Counted from the first letter of the stretch, positions 26,426 to 35,679 are shown. The stretch: DNA of 64,000 bases from Paratractidigestivibacter sp963605405 (GCA_963605405.1 CAVCUP010000010.1:1-64000), one strand, 5' to 3'. Made by a program: numbers and translations. Notes: generated from the letters alone by a model not told the origin.

Positions 26426-27157
26426 ATGCACGGCCTGGGAACCATCATCAACGTGTGCTGCATCGTGGGCGGCGGCATCGCCGGCTTGCTCGGGCGACGC
26501 TTCATCACGCAAAAGCTGCAGGACGCGCTGCTGCAGGCGTGCGGACTCTCCGTCATCTTCCTGGGCATCGGCGGCGCCATGGAAAAGATGCTCGCGGTCG
26601 TCGCCGCGGACGGCGGCGCGACGAGCCTCTCGTCCGGCGGGACCATGACCATACTCATCAGCCTCGCGCTCGGCGCGGCCATAGGCGAGGCCATCGACCT
26701 CGACGCGCGCTTCGAGCAGCTCGGCGTCTGGCTCCGCGAGAAGACCGGCAGTGAGGGCGACGCCGGCTTCGTAAACGGCTTCGTGACGGCAAGCCTCACC
26801 GTGTGCATCGGCGCGATGGCCATCGTCGGCGCCATCCAGGACGGCATCACCGGCGACTACAACACCCTCATGCTCAAGGGCGCCATCGACGCCGTGATCA
26901 TCTGCGCGATGGCAGCCTCCATGGGCAAGGGCGCCGTCTTCGCCGCGCTGCCCGTGGGCGTCTGGCAGGGGCTCGTCACCCTCGCGTGCATCCCGCTCCA
27001 GCCGCTCATGACCACCGCCGCCCTCAACAACCTGGGTCTCGTTGGCTCCATCCTCATTTTCTGCGTGGGCGTGAACCTCATCTGGCCCAAGACCTTCAAG
27101 CCGGCGAACATGCTCCCGGCGGTCTTCATCGCCGCCGCGCTCGCCTTCGTCATGTAG
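26426..27157 (+). CDS. DUF554 family membrane protein (YqgA-like)
   Basis: Integral membrane protein of 243 residues with about seven hydrophobic helices, beginning MHGLGTIINVCCIVGGGIAGLLG, the standard DUF554 start. The family is conserved but without an established function; transport is the usual guess. ATG 26426 has GAAGGGGG upstream. Only 13 bp separate it from the TerB-domain gene, so read-through into that cluster is possible. Confidence 0.88.
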   Translation: MHGLGTIINVCCIVGGGIAGLLGRRFITQKLQDALLQACGLSVIFLGIGGAMEKMLAVVAADGGATSLSSGGTMTILISLALGAAIGEAIDLDARFEQLGVWLREKTGSEGDAGFVNGFVTASLTVCIGAMAIVGAIQDGITGDYNTLMLKGAIDAVIICAMAASMGKGAVFAALPVGVWQGLVTLACIPLQPLMTTAALNNLGLVGSILIFCVGVNLIWPKTFKPANMLPAVFIAAALAFVM

Positions 27158-27170
27158 TGGCGAGAAACCC

Positions 27171-28871
27171 ATGACGAGTCCGCACGACATAGACAAGATC
27201 CTCGAGCAGCTGCTCGCCGACCCCCGCCTGCGAGAGGGTCGCGCGTTCACGACCGCCAAGTCCTACTCCGACGAGCCCATCATCCGCCGCGGCTCGCAGA
27301 TGCACGGCTTTGTTCCGGAGCCCGTAAAACAGCTGCGCGAGCTGCAGCAGACGCCGACGGGCCGCACCTGGTCGGAAGCGCGGCTCTTCTTCGAGCAGGC
27401 CCGTCTCCTTGCCGACTACGAGGACCACGCGCCCTACACCGGCGGGTTCTCCTCGTGCTACCCGACCTATCGCTCCATGAACGACCGGCAGCTCAGGGGC
27501 TACTTCACCTGGAGAGCTAACGTGCGCCGCGGACAAGTGGAGGATACCTCCCCGGCATTCGCGCTCGTCTACCTCTACGAGCTGCTCATGGGGGTGGGCG
27601 TCGAGCCCGGCAAAAAGGGATTCGAGGCCATTCAGGCCTTCTACCAGGCCTTTCGCCCGTATAACCAGGCCGAGATGGACCGTATCGTCCGCCCTTGGCT
27701 CGTCGACTACGTGGTGGACCATGGGCTCGACCCCAAACTCGCGGCGCCGTACGCGGACCTTGACCACGACAATGCGATCGCGCTGCTCGAGGGCGTCGAC
27801 CGCGCCGCGGTCCTCTCCGCGCCGGCCAAGGGTTCGCGGCGCGAGGTGCTCGGCTTCGGAACGCTCGGCGAGCCCGCCAAGAAGCTCATGGAGGCCGCGA
27901 CCAAACTCTCAAGCTACCGCGTTGATGAATCAAAGCTTTATAAAGAAGCCCCCGCCGACCTCGAGTTGGTTTTCTGCGCCGTGTTCATCCGCCTTTCTCG
28001 CCACTACGCACGCACGCACAACCAGGGCCTGGTAGAGACCCTCTTCGGCACACGGTTCCGCGTTCGGCATCTCATGTACGCCTCCGCCATCCACTACGAG
28101 CCCGCGCCGCACGCCGACTGCGTCTACGAGCTCTCGCCCACCCGCAGCTACATCTGCAAAGACGGGCGATGGACCTGCGACGGGTTCCACGATGGGGGCA
28201 CCAAGAGCACCAAGCTCGGCGACATCTGCCGCGCGGTCGACCGGCGCCTGCGTGGCGCGCTTGACTTCCCCGCCCAGCTCAAGGACCACGGCGAGCCCAA
28301 ATACCTCATCAAGATAATCGACGCCGAGGTGACGGATTACCTTGCCTGGAAAGAGGCGCATAAGCCGGTCGTCATCGATATCGATTTGTCCAAGCTGGCG
28401 GGAATTCGTTCGGCGGCGGCGATAACGCAGGAGGCGCTCCTGGTGGATGAGGAGCGGGAGGGCGGCGACGTGGGCGCTGACGCAGGCAGCTTGTCTCCGT
28501 CCTCAGGCAGCCCTGATTCGCACGGAGGCGACATTGAGTCGCCCCCGGCTCATGCGGCACCGCGGGCGGAGACAAACCGCTCGTCTCAGCGCCAAATAGA
28601 CACGCCCTCCACTCCGGGCTCGTCTTTAGCGGAAAGCACGGGTCGATACGGACTCACACATGTGGAGACCGAGCTGCTTGAGGCGTTGCTGGAGGACAGC
28701 AGCGAATTCGGCTCCGTTGGCGGTTCGGTTGACCTGTTGGTCGACTCCATTAACGAGAAGCTCTTCGAACTGTTGGGGGACACGGCAGTGGAGTTCGGCG
28801 AGGACGGGCGCCCCCGAATCATCGAGGACTACGTCAAGGATGTGCGCGACGCGCTTGGGGCCTCTGAGTAG
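27171..28871 (+). CDS. TerB-N / TerB-C domain protein of a DNA-processing cluster
   Basis: Soluble protein of 566 residues. The N-terminal two-thirds resemble TerB-N (YPTYRSMNDRQLRGYFTWRANVRRGQ, SPAFALVYLYELLMGVG). The last ~70 residues resemble TerB-C (LLEALLEDSS...LVDSINEKLFELLGDTAVEF). Such proteins co-occur with a P-loop ATPase and a superfamily 2 helicase in Ter-linked DNA-processing or defence clusters, as here. Residues about 441-469, in the linker between domains, are encoded by a palindromic element (28489-28577) whose relative sits in the helicase gene. The start ATG 27171 follows closely on the DUF554 gene. Confidence 0.8.
   Translation: MTSPHDIDKILEQLLADPRLREGRAFTTAKSYSDEPIIRRGSQMHGFVPEPVKQLRELQQTPTGRTWSEARLFFEQARLLADYEDHAPYTGGFSSCYPTYRSMNDRQLRGYFTWRANVRRGQVEDTSPAFALVYLYELLMGVGVEPGKKGFEAIQAFYQAFRPYNQAEMDRIVRPWLVDYVVDHGLDPKLAAPYADLDHDNAIALLEGVDRAAVLSAPAKGSRREVLGFGTLGEPAKKLMEAATKLSSYRVDESKLYKEAPADLELVFCAVFIRLSRHYARTHNQGLVETLFGTRFRVRHLMYASAIHYEPAPHADCVYELSPTRSYICKDGRWTCDGFHDGGTKSTKLGDICRAVDRRLRGALDFPAQLKDHGEPKYLIKIIDAEVTDYLAWKEAHKPVVIDIDLSKLAGIRSAAAITQEALLVDEEREGGDVGADAGSLSPSSGSPDSHGGDIESPPAHAAPRAETNRSSQRQIDTPSTPGSSLAESTGRYGLTHVETELLEALLEDSSEFGSVGGSVDLLVDSINEKLFELLGDTAVEFGEDGRPRIIEDYVKDVRDALGASE
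28489..28577 (+). repeat. In-frame palindromic element, copy 1 (inside TerB gene)
   Basis: Outer arms TTGTCTCCG (28491) and CGGAGACAA (28567-28575) enclose an inner hairpin CGGAGGCGAC / GTCGCCCCCG (28523-28547, one G-U type mismatch). The spacing, 23 bp and 19 bp between outer and inner arms, equals that of copy 2 at 32669-32767. It is translated as LSPSSGSPDSHGGDIESP and onward without interrupting the frame. Confidence 0.85.
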
Positions 28872-28973
28872 GTGGGTTTTCTCTCACTAGGTTCTTCCCA
28901 ATAGAACACGTGTTTTATTTGTCCTGGGTTCGTGCTAGCATGGGGCCATACAAACCAGCCGAGAGGAACGCCC

Positions 28974-30365
28974 ATGCCAGAGCCCACGCCAGCGCAGAAA
29001 ACGCGGGTGCCTAAGCGCATCGCCGCGGTGATCATCAACTCGCTTAAGGGCGGCGTCGTGCCGCGCATCGGGCTGCCCTACATCACAGTGGGACGCGAGC
29101 GAGAGATCGAGGCGCTGCTGCACGACCTCGCGCTCGTGGCAGACGGCGGGGCGAGCTTCCGCTTCCTCGTGGGCCGCTACGGCGCGGGCAAGTCGTTCCT
29201 GCTCCAAACCATCCGCACGCACGCCATGGGCCGCGACTTCGTGGTTGCCGACGCCGATCTCTCGCCCGAGCGCCGCCTTCAGGGCAACCAGGGCCAGGGG
29301 CTTGCCACGTACAAGGAACTCATCCGCAACCTCAGCACAAAGACCCGTCCCGAGGGAGGAGCGTTGCCGCTCGTGCTCGAGCGCTGGGCGCGCAATCTCT
29401 CCGAGGGCGCCACGGATCCGATGGTCCCGCTCAAGGCCGCGCTCTCCCCCATCCGCGAGCTCGTGCACGGCTTCGACTTCTGCCGCGTGCTCGAGGCTTA
29501 CTACGCCGCCTACCTGGAAGGCGACGAGGAGCGGCAGGCCTGCTGTGCCAAGTGGCTGCGCGGCGAGTACCGGACCAAGACCGAATCCAAGGCGGAGCTC
29601 GGCATCAACGCCTGCATCGGCGACGACGACTGGTACGAGTACCTCAAGCTCTTTGCCGAGTTCCTGGTCGGCGCCGGCTACCGGGGCCTCATTGTGCTCG
29701 TGGACGAACTCGTGAACCTCTACAAGATCCCGAACTCAATCACGCGCCAGTACAACTACGAGAAGATCCTCACCATGTATAACGACACGCTCCAGGGCAA
29801 GGCGCACCACCTGGGCATCATCATGGGCGGCACGCCGCAGTCCATTGAAGACCGCCGCCGCGGCGTGTACAGCTACGAGGCCCTGCGCAGCCGTCTCACG
29901 CAGGGGCGCTTTGCCTCCGAGGGCATGACGGACATGCTTGCCCCCGTCATTCACCTGAATCCGCTCACCTACGAGGAGCTGCTCGTCCTCACCGAGAAGC
30001 TCGCCGATATCCACGCCGGCTACTTCGGCTATGAACGCCGCCTTGCAACCGAGGACCTCGTGAGCTACTCGAATGCCCGCACTCGCATCACTAGATATGA
30101 ACGCCGCCTTGCAACCGAGGACCTCGTGAGCTTCCTGCAAGTCGAGTTCGGGCGCGTGGGCGCGGACTCGCACCTCACGCCGCGCGAGGTCATCCGCGAC
30201 TTCATCGAGCTTTTGGACATCCTCTACCAGAACCCCGACACAACCGTTGCGAGCCTGCTACAATCCGGCGATTTCAACGTTTCTGCAACTACGGTAGACG
30301 CTGTGGGCACGGCAGGACAAAAAGCCCCTGACGTGGACCCCAAATTCGCGGAGTTTAAGATTTAG
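28974..30365 (+). CDS. BrxD-like P-loop ATPase (DUF2791 type)
   Basis: ATP-binding protein of 463 residues. The Walker A motif is LVGRYGAGKSFLLQ (K73) and a Walker B-like segment is GLIVLVDELVNL. The order and wording resemble the DUF2791/BrxD ATPases of BREX type 2 and related clusters, which act with an Lhr-like helicase. I chose ATG 28974 (GAGAGGAA upstream), not the earlier in-frame ATG 28932. The leader 28872-28973 is AT-rich, so a separate promoter may exist. Residues 353-364 and 375-386 are an exact internal repeat (YERRLATEDLVS), which the family does not need and which may disturb the C-terminal part. Confidence 0.82.
   Translation: MPEPTPAQKTRVPKRIAAVIINSLKGGVVPRIGLPYITVGREREIEALLHDLALVADGGASFRFLVGRYGAGKSFLLQTIRTHAMGRDFVVADADLSPERRLQGNQGQGLATYKELIRNLSTKTRPEGGALPLVLERWARNLSEGATDPMVPLKAALSPIRELVHGFDFCRVLEAYYAAYLEGDEERQACCAKWLRGEYRTKTESKAELGINACIGDDDWYEYLKLFAEFLVGAGYRGLIVLVDELVNLYKIPNSITRQYNYEKILTMYNDTLQGKAHHLGIIMGGTPQSIEDRRRGVYSYEALRSRLTQGRFASEGMTDMLAPVIHLNPLTYEELLVLTEKLADIHAGYFGYERRLATEDLVSYSNARTRITRYERRLATEDLVSFLQVEFGRVGADSHLTPREVIRDFIELLDILYQNPDTTVASLLQSGDFNVSATTVDAVGTAGQKAPDVDPKFAEFKI
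30030..30132 (+). repeat. 37-bp direct repeat inside the ATPase gene
   Basis: Identical 37-bp copies at 30030-30066 and 30096-30132 are 66 bp apart, in frame, with a 29-bp unrelated spacer encoding SNARTRITR-like residues. A simple tandem duplication would repeat all 66 bp, so an insertion with duplication or a partial gene-conversion event is more likely. Confidence 0.9.
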
Positions 30366-30377
30366 GGGAGAAACTCG

Positions 30378-31883
30378 ATGACCTCGCAGTCAACGGAGCG
30401 CACGCAAACGACGGCAGGCAATCAGACAACCACCACGACAAACAAGTCGAATAACGAGGCGAATACGCTCGGCTTCACGGGCCTCACCACGCTTGTGGTC
30501 ACGACCTGCGTAGGCGCAGGCATCTTCTCGCTGGCGGGCGACCTCGCCGCCGGCGGGGCGAACTCGGCAGCGGTCCTTATCGGCTGGACCATCTGCTTCG
30601 TCGGCGTCTTTGCCCTGGCAAAGACCTTCAGCGGGCTCGCGGCGGTGCGACCGGAACTTTCCGGCGGCATCTACGCCTACGCCCACGCGGGCTTCGGCGA
30701 GTACGTCGGCTTCGCGTCCGCCTGGGGATACTGGATGAGCGCGTGTCTCAACAACGCGGGCTACGCCATCATGCTCTTCAACGCGCTTTCCTACTTCTTC
30801 CCGCAGCTCGGAGGGGGCAGCACCCCCGTCTCCATTCTGCTGTCGTCCTGCTTTCTGTGGCTTATCGCATGGCTGCTCACTCGCGGCGTGACGCTTGCCA
30901 CGGGCGTCAACACGGTGATCACCCTTGCCAAGCTCGTGCCGCTCGCGCTCTTTATCCTGTGCGTCGCCCTGCTTACCAAGTTCGACCCGGCGGTCTTCCT
31001 CCAGAACTTCTGGGGGGAGCCCGACGGAATGACCTTTGTCGAGCAGCTCCGCTCCACCATGATCGCGCTCGTCTGGCTCTTCGTCGGCCTCGAGGGCGCC
31101 GTCGTCGTCTCGGGCCGCGCGCGCGACCAGCACGACGTCGGCCGCGCGACCACAGTCGGGTTCCTGTTCGTCGTCATTTTCTACGTGCTCATCTCGGTGC
31201 TTTCGCTCGGCATCCTGCCCCGAGAGCAGCTCGCGGCGCTCTCCACCCCGTCGCTCGCGGGCGTTTTTGAGCAGGTCATCGGACCGGCCGGAGCCGTGCT
31301 CGTAAACGGCGGCGTCGTCGTTTCGCTCATGGGAACAATGCTAGGCTATCTCACCTTTGCGGCCGAGACCTCCTACCAGGCGGCAGTCCGCGGCCTTCTT
31401 CCCGCGAGCCTGGCGCACACGGACGAGCGCGGCACTTCTCGCCGAACCGTGCTCCTTTCCGCGGCCATTACGCAGGCATTCCTCGTGCTGTCCCTCTTCT
31501 CGGAAGGCACCTATCAGTTCTTCTACACATGCTCGGTCTACGCGATCCTTATCCCGTATACCTGCGCCGCCGCCTACTACACGCGCATCGCCTGGAAGAA
31601 CGAGCGCATTCAAGGCGAGCTCGCGCCGAGTCTGGCCTCGGCCCGCATTGCCGGGACGGTCGCGCTCGTCTACACGGCGTTCCTCATCTGGTCGAGCGGC
31701 ATGAAGGGCCTCACCGTCGTCGCCATCGCCATCGCGCCCGGCACCATCCTCTACCTGGCCATGCGCGCCCGTCGCAGCAAGGCGTTCCTGCCCACGACTG
31801 CGGACAAAGCCTTTGCCGCGATCGTCGCCTGCGCGGTCGTGGCCACGGTGGCCGTCGCCGCGTTGCCCGCGTTCGGGATGTAG
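30378..31883 (+). CDS. APC-family amino acid permease/antiporter (ArcD/AdiC-like)
   Basis: Membrane protein of 501 residues with a Thr/Asn-rich soluble N terminus and about twelve helices. The first helix carries the APC signature TTCVGAGIFSLAG. FSGLAAVRPELSGGIYAYAHAGFGEYVGFASAWGYW is typical of arginine/ornithine or basic amino acid exchangers. Function in the surrounding DNA-processing cluster is not obvious: it starts 12 bp after the ATPase stop and ends 6 bp before the helicase start, so it must be co-transcribed. It may be a passenger gene, or the cluster may have formed around it. Confidence 0.88.
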   Translation: MTSQSTERTQTTAGNQTTTTTNKSNNEANTLGFTGLTTLVVTTCVGAGIFSLAGDLAAGGANSAAVLIGWTICFVGVFALAKTFSGLAAVRPELSGGIYAYAHAGFGEYVGFASAWGYWMSACLNNAGYAIMLFNALSYFFPQLGGGSTPVSILLSSCFLWLIAWLLTRGVTLATGVNTVITLAKLVPLALFILCVALLTKFDPAVFLQNFWGEPDGMTFVEQLRSTMIALVWLFVGLEGAVVVSGRARDQHDVGRATTVGFLFVVIFYVLISVLSLGILPREQLAALSTPSLAGVFEQVIGPAGAVLVNGGVVVSLMGTMLGYLTFAAETSYQAAVRGLLPASLAHTDERGTSRRTVLLSAAITQAFLVLSLFSEGTYQFFYTCSVYAILIPYTCAAAYYTRIAWKNERIQGELAPSLASARIAGTVALVYTAFLIWSSGMKGLTVVAIAIAPGTILYLAMRARRSKAFLPTTADKAFAAIVACAVVATVAVAALPAFGM

Positions 31884-31889
31884 ACGAGC

Positions 31890-34262
31890 ATGAGCGTCTT
31901 CGACCGATACGCGCCATTCATTCAGGATTTTATCTATGACCACGAGTGGGAGAGCCTGCGCGGAGTCCAGGTGGCCGCCGGCGAGGCAATCTTCAACACG
32001 GATGACCACGTGCTCCTCACCGCACAGACCGCATCGGGAAAGACCGAGGCGGCCTTCTTCCCCATCCTCACCGAGCTCTGGGAAGACCCTCCCGCGAGCG
32101 TCGGCGCCATCTACATCGGACCGACCAAAGCGCTGATCAACGACCAGTTCTTCCGCCTCACCGACCTCTGCGAAGAGGCGCATATTCCCGTGTGGCACTG
32201 GCATGGCGACGTCAGCCAGTCGCACAAAGCCAAACTCATGAAGAAGCCCTCGGGCGTCTTGCAGCTAACCCCGGAGTCGCTCGAGGCTATCCTCATGCGC
32301 CGCCATTCGGCTGTGTCCAAGCTCTTCTGCGACCTGCGCTACGTGGTCATCGACGAGGTTCACTCGCTGCTGCGCGGCGATCGCGGCGGGCAGTGCCTCT
32401 GCCTTATCGAGCGGCTTAGCCGCATGGCCGGCGTCGAGCCGCGGCGCATCGGCCTTTCCGCCACCATCGGCGACCCGGAGGGGGTCGGCGCGTTTCTTGC
32501 CGCCGGAACCAGCCGCAAAACCATCGTGCCGCGCATCGAGGAGCCCCCGCGTACCTGGCGCCTCAGTATGGAGCACTTCTACACCACCGGCCCGCAGGCG
32601 CCGGAGTCTCTTCTAAAGTCACGTGAGGGAATGGAGGCGCAAGTCCTTTCCGTCGAGCAGGAGGGCCCCAGGGGCTTATCTCCATGCTCAAACAGTCCTG
32701 ACTCACACGAAGGCGACATTAAGTCGCCTTCGGCTCATGCGGAACTGCGCGTGGAGATAAGCCCCTGGGCCCCTTCCGAACCCGAAACCGACGTGGCGCC
32801 TGAGAACGCGGACCCCGGCATCGGCTACATCTTTGAGCACACGCGCGGCAAGAAGTGCCTCGTCTTTACCAACTCGCGCGAGGAGGCCGAGGACGTCTGC
32901 ACCGTGCTGCGAGCCTACTGCGACAAGAACGGCGAGCCCGACCGCTTCCTCATCCACCACGGCAACCTCTCGGCATCCATCCGCGAGTCGGCCGAGGAGC
33001 TTATGCGCGACGAGGCCAACGACCTCTCCATCGTCGCCACGGCCACGCTCGAGCTCGGCATCGACGTCGGGCGCCTCAACCGCGCCTTCCAGATCGACGC
33101 GCCATTTACCGTCTCCGGGTTCCTGCAGCGCATGGGGCGCACGGGTCGCCGCGACGAGCCACCCGAGATGTGGTTCGTCATGCGCGAGGACCAGCCCGAG
33201 GCACGTGCGCTCACGCCTGAGACCATCCCCTGGAAGCTGTTGCAGGGCATCGCCCTCGTGCAGCTCTACCGAGAGGAGCACTGGGTCGAGCCGCCGCGCC
33301 TGGACCGCCTGCCGTACAGCCTGCTCTGCCACCAGACGCTGGCCGTTCTTGCCAGCGAGGGTGAACTCACGGCCGCGCAGCTCGCCACGCGCGTGCTCAC
33401 GCTCACCTACTTCCACCGCGTGGGCACGGACGACTTCCGCGAGCTGCTGCGCTACATGCTTGCCCAGGACTACATCGAGCAGACCGAGACGGGCGGCCTC
33501 ATCGTGGGCCTCGCCGGTGAGCGCGTGACGAACAACTACAAGTTCTACGCCGTCTTCCAGGAGAACGTCGAGTACACCGTGCGTTGCGAGTCGCAGGAGA
33601 TCGGCACCCTCGTGGCGCCGCCGCCCCCGGGCGAGAAGGTCGCCATCGCGGGGCACGTGTGGATCGTGGAGGAAGTCGACCACAAGCGCCACCTGCTCTA
33701 TGTCACACAGGTCAAGGGACGCGTGCCGGCCTACTTCGGCGAGTGCCCGGGCGACATCAACACCCGCGTCCTCGAGCGGATGCGACAGGCACTGGCCGAA
33801 CATGTTCCCTACCCCTACCTGCAGGAAAACGCCCGTGCCCGTCTCGCTCAGGCGCGTCACGTGGCGGCAAACGGCGGCCTTACGAAGTCGCCGCTCGTGA
33901 GCCTGGGCGGCAACATGTGGTGTCTCCTGCCATGGCTCGGCAGCTACGCGTTCCTCGCGCTCGAGCGCCTACTCAAGATCAAGTGCGCCAAGGAGCTCGG
34001 GCTCAAGGGCCTTGATTCGTCGCGGCCGTACTACATGACGTTCCTCATGGCGCCCGAGGTCGACGAGCGCGCCTTCTACACCGTGGTGGCCAACGAGGCT
34101 GAAGCGCTCGCGGACCCGATGGAGCTCATCTACCCCGGCGAGGTCCCCAACTTCGAGAAGTACGACGAGCTCGTGCCGGAGCTTCTCGTGCGCAAGGGCT
34201 TTGCCGAGGGCACCCTCGACATCGCCGGCATGCAGGCCCGCGTCGCCCAGTGGGTCCGATGA
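31890..34262 (+). CDS. Lhr-like superfamily 2 DEAD/DEAH helicase (BrxHI-like)
   Basis: Helicase of 790 residues. Motif I is TAQTASGKTEAAFFP (K51), motif II is VVIDEVHSLLRGDRGGQ (DEVH), motif III is LSATIGD, and motif VI is FLQRMGRTGRRDEP. The C-terminal half resembles Lhr-type winged-helix and beta domains. It is the last gene of the TerB/ATPase/permease cluster and probably translocates on DNA with the BrxD-like ATPase. Residues about 260-293, between the two RecA domains, come from a palindromic element (32669-32767) related to that in the TerB gene; the second RecA domain starts just after, at YIFEHTRGKKCLVFTNS. Confidence 0.87.
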   Translation: MSVFDRYAPFIQDFIYDHEWESLRGVQVAAGEAIFNTDDHVLLTAQTASGKTEAAFFPILTELWEDPPASVGAIYIGPTKALINDQFFRLTDLCEEAHIPVWHWHGDVSQSHKAKLMKKPSGVLQLTPESLEAILMRRHSAVSKLFCDLRYVVIDEVHSLLRGDRGGQCLCLIERLSRMAGVEPRRIGLSATIGDPEGVGAFLAAGTSRKTIVPRIEEPPRTWRLSMEHFYTTGPQAPESLLKSREGMEAQVLSVEQEGPRGLSPCSNSPDSHEGDIKSPSAHAELRVEISPWAPSEPETDVAPENADPGIGYIFEHTRGKKCLVFTNSREEAEDVCTVLRAYCDKNGEPDRFLIHHGNLSASIRESAEELMRDEANDLSIVATATLELGIDVGRLNRAFQIDAPFTVSGFLQRMGRTGRRDEPPEMWFVMREDQPEARALTPETIPWKLLQGIALVQLYREEHWVEPPRLDRLPYSLLCHQTLAVLASEGELTAAQLATRVLTLTYFHRVGTDDFRELLRYMLAQDYIEQTETGGLIVGLAGERVTNNYKFYAVFQENVEYTVRCESQEIGTLVAPPPPGEKVAIAGHVWIVEEVDHKRHLLYVTQVKGRVPAYFGECPGDINTRVLERMRQALAEHVPYPYLQENARARLAQARHVAANGGLTKSPLVSLGGNMWCLLPWLGSYAFLALERLLKIKCAKELGLKGLDSSRPYYMTFLMAPEVDERAFYTVVANEAEALADPMELIYPGEVPNFEKYDELVPELLVRKGFAEGTLDIAGMQARVAQWVR
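32669..32767 (+). repeat. In-frame palindromic element, copy 2 (inside helicase gene)
   Basis: Outer arms CAGGGGCTTATCTCCA (32669-32684) and TGGAGATAAGCCCCTG (32752-32767) are perfectly complementary. The inner hairpin CGAAGGCGAC / GTCGCCTTCG (32708-32732) is perfect, with loop ATTAA. It is translated in the same frame as copy 1 to LSPCSNSPDSHEGDIKSP and onward. Confidence 0.9.
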
Positions 34263-34338
34263 CGCAATGGCGACACGGCTTGCATCATTTTAGATTTTGA
34301 TTATAAATCGCAGGCGTCCGGTCAAATTAGCCCGAGCG

Positions 34339-35658
34339 TCAGGCCCTCTCGAACAAGAACATTGCCATATACAAAGGTAACGTGAGCTTCTTGCCGTCCC
34401 TGACAACGTTGCCGCTTATAAGCTTAATCCCCTGCTTGACGCTCTTTTGCTCTAGAACCTTGTTCATCGACGCAGTCGAACCGCGCGAGGCTTTGACCTC
34501 GACGGGGACCACGCCCGCGTCCCAATCAACGAGAAACTCAATCTCGTATTGGCTGTTCTGCGATGTCCAGTACCGCAGCGGAATACCCTTCTGGGCTAGC
34601 ATGCAACCGATTAGGTTCTCGTAGAGGCCTCCCTTCGTGGGCCCGTCAAGCGTGTTTTCGACCACCGCCGCTTTCATGCTGAAATCAAACATTGCCATAA
34701 GCATCCCGGTATCGTTGGCATAAAGCCTGAAGCGCCCCTCATCCTCATAAGACGCAAGAGGGAAAGCTGGCAAATTCACGGCTGAGCATCTCAAAGCCAT
34801 GTTCGCCCCCTCAAGCCAATCAACCGAACCCTCGAACTTACGAGCAGATGAGCGTTTCTCGACCGTCGCATACCTGAAGCGCGTATTCTCCTTTGCCAAT
34901 TGACGCGGCAACGAAAGATAGCAGGCCCTCGCTTTTACACGTTCGACCGGAGGCGCATAACGTGCTATATCGTCCAAATACAAATCGTGGAGCATGGTCT
35001 GCTTCTCATGAGCCACGCCGTAATCGCCCGCGTCGACGAAAGCCTCGACCACAGCCGGCATACCGCCGATCGCGAGATATTCCCTCAAGTTCCTCATCAT
35101 GACTTGATGAACTGATTGGGGCACCGGCTCCGTTCGTTCAAAATACCCACGTAGGACCTCAATAGCATCGGCGTCATAGCCTTTAGCCCAAAGGAACTCC
35201 TCAAAGTCCAGTGGGTGCATAGTTACCTGCCGCTCATATCCGACCGGCAATGACGGCGAATCGGACATCTGCCGGAATCGAATCCCCAGGAGCGAACCCG
35301 ATCCGATGACGTCGCAGCGCCCGTCTTGGGCAAGGTATTTGAATGCCGCGCGAGCCTCGGGACACTCCTGAAGCTCGTCAAGGAATAGGAGTGTCTTGCC
35401 AGGAACGATTCTTGCATGGGGAATCAAGAGCGTGATTCTCGAGAAAATCTGAGCAGGATCGGCTGAATCAGCAAAAATGTCTTTGAGCTGGGGCGACTTA
35501 ACGAAATCAATATTGATAAAGCTCTCATACTCCGCGCGTCCGAACGCATCAACCACATAGGATTTGCCGACCTGACGCGCTCCATTAATGAGCAAGCACT
35601 CCATTCCGTGATTGGTCTTCCACTTTAGGAGATAATCCATCACCTTTCTCTTAAGCAT
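34339..35658 (-). CDS. AAA ATPase with DUF4143 domain
   Basis: Protein of 439 residues with an AAA_14 N domain (Walker A INGARQVGKSYVVDAF, K32; Walker B LLFLDELQECP; sensor VIGSGSLLGIRF) and a C-terminal DUF4143 domain with a PD-(D/E)XK-like tail (YEIEFLVDWDAGVVPVEVKAS). The family is widespread and of uncertain role; a nuclease-like function or link to mobile DNA has been suggested from the fold. AGGAGG precedes ATG 35658. The gene is visibly more A/T-rich than its neighbours, as expected of a transferred gene, and is preceded by four regularly spaced 16-bp repeats. Confidence 0.87.
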   Translation of the reverse strand: MLKRKVMDYLLKWKTNHGMECLLINGARQVGKSYVVDAFGRAEYESFINIDFVKSPQLKDIFADSADPAQIFSRITLLIPHARIVPGKTLLFLDELQECPEARAAFKYLAQDGRCDVIGSGSLLGIRFRQMSDSPSLPVGYERQVTMHPLDFEEFLWAKGYDADAIEVLRGYFERTEPVPQSVHQVMMRNLREYLAIGGMPAVVEAFVDAGDYGVAHEKQTMLHDLYLDDIARYAPPVERVKARACYLSLPRQLAKENTRFRYATVEKRSSARKFEGSVDWLEGANMALRCSAVNLPAFPLASYEDEGRFRLYANDTGMLMAMFDFSMKAAVVENTLDGPTKGGLYENLIGCMLAQKGIPLRYWTSQNSQYEIEFLVDWDAGVVPVEVKASRGSTASMNKVLEQKSVKQGIKLISGNVVRDGKKLTLPLYMAMFLFERA

Positions 35659-35679
35659 TCAAGCCTCCTACCTGCTAAT

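Noticed and set aside
27171..34262. Complete BREX system
   Set aside because: No PglX-type methyltransferase, PglZ, BrxA, BrxB or BrxC gene is present; only BrxD-like ATPase and BrxHI-like helicase resemble BREX parts.
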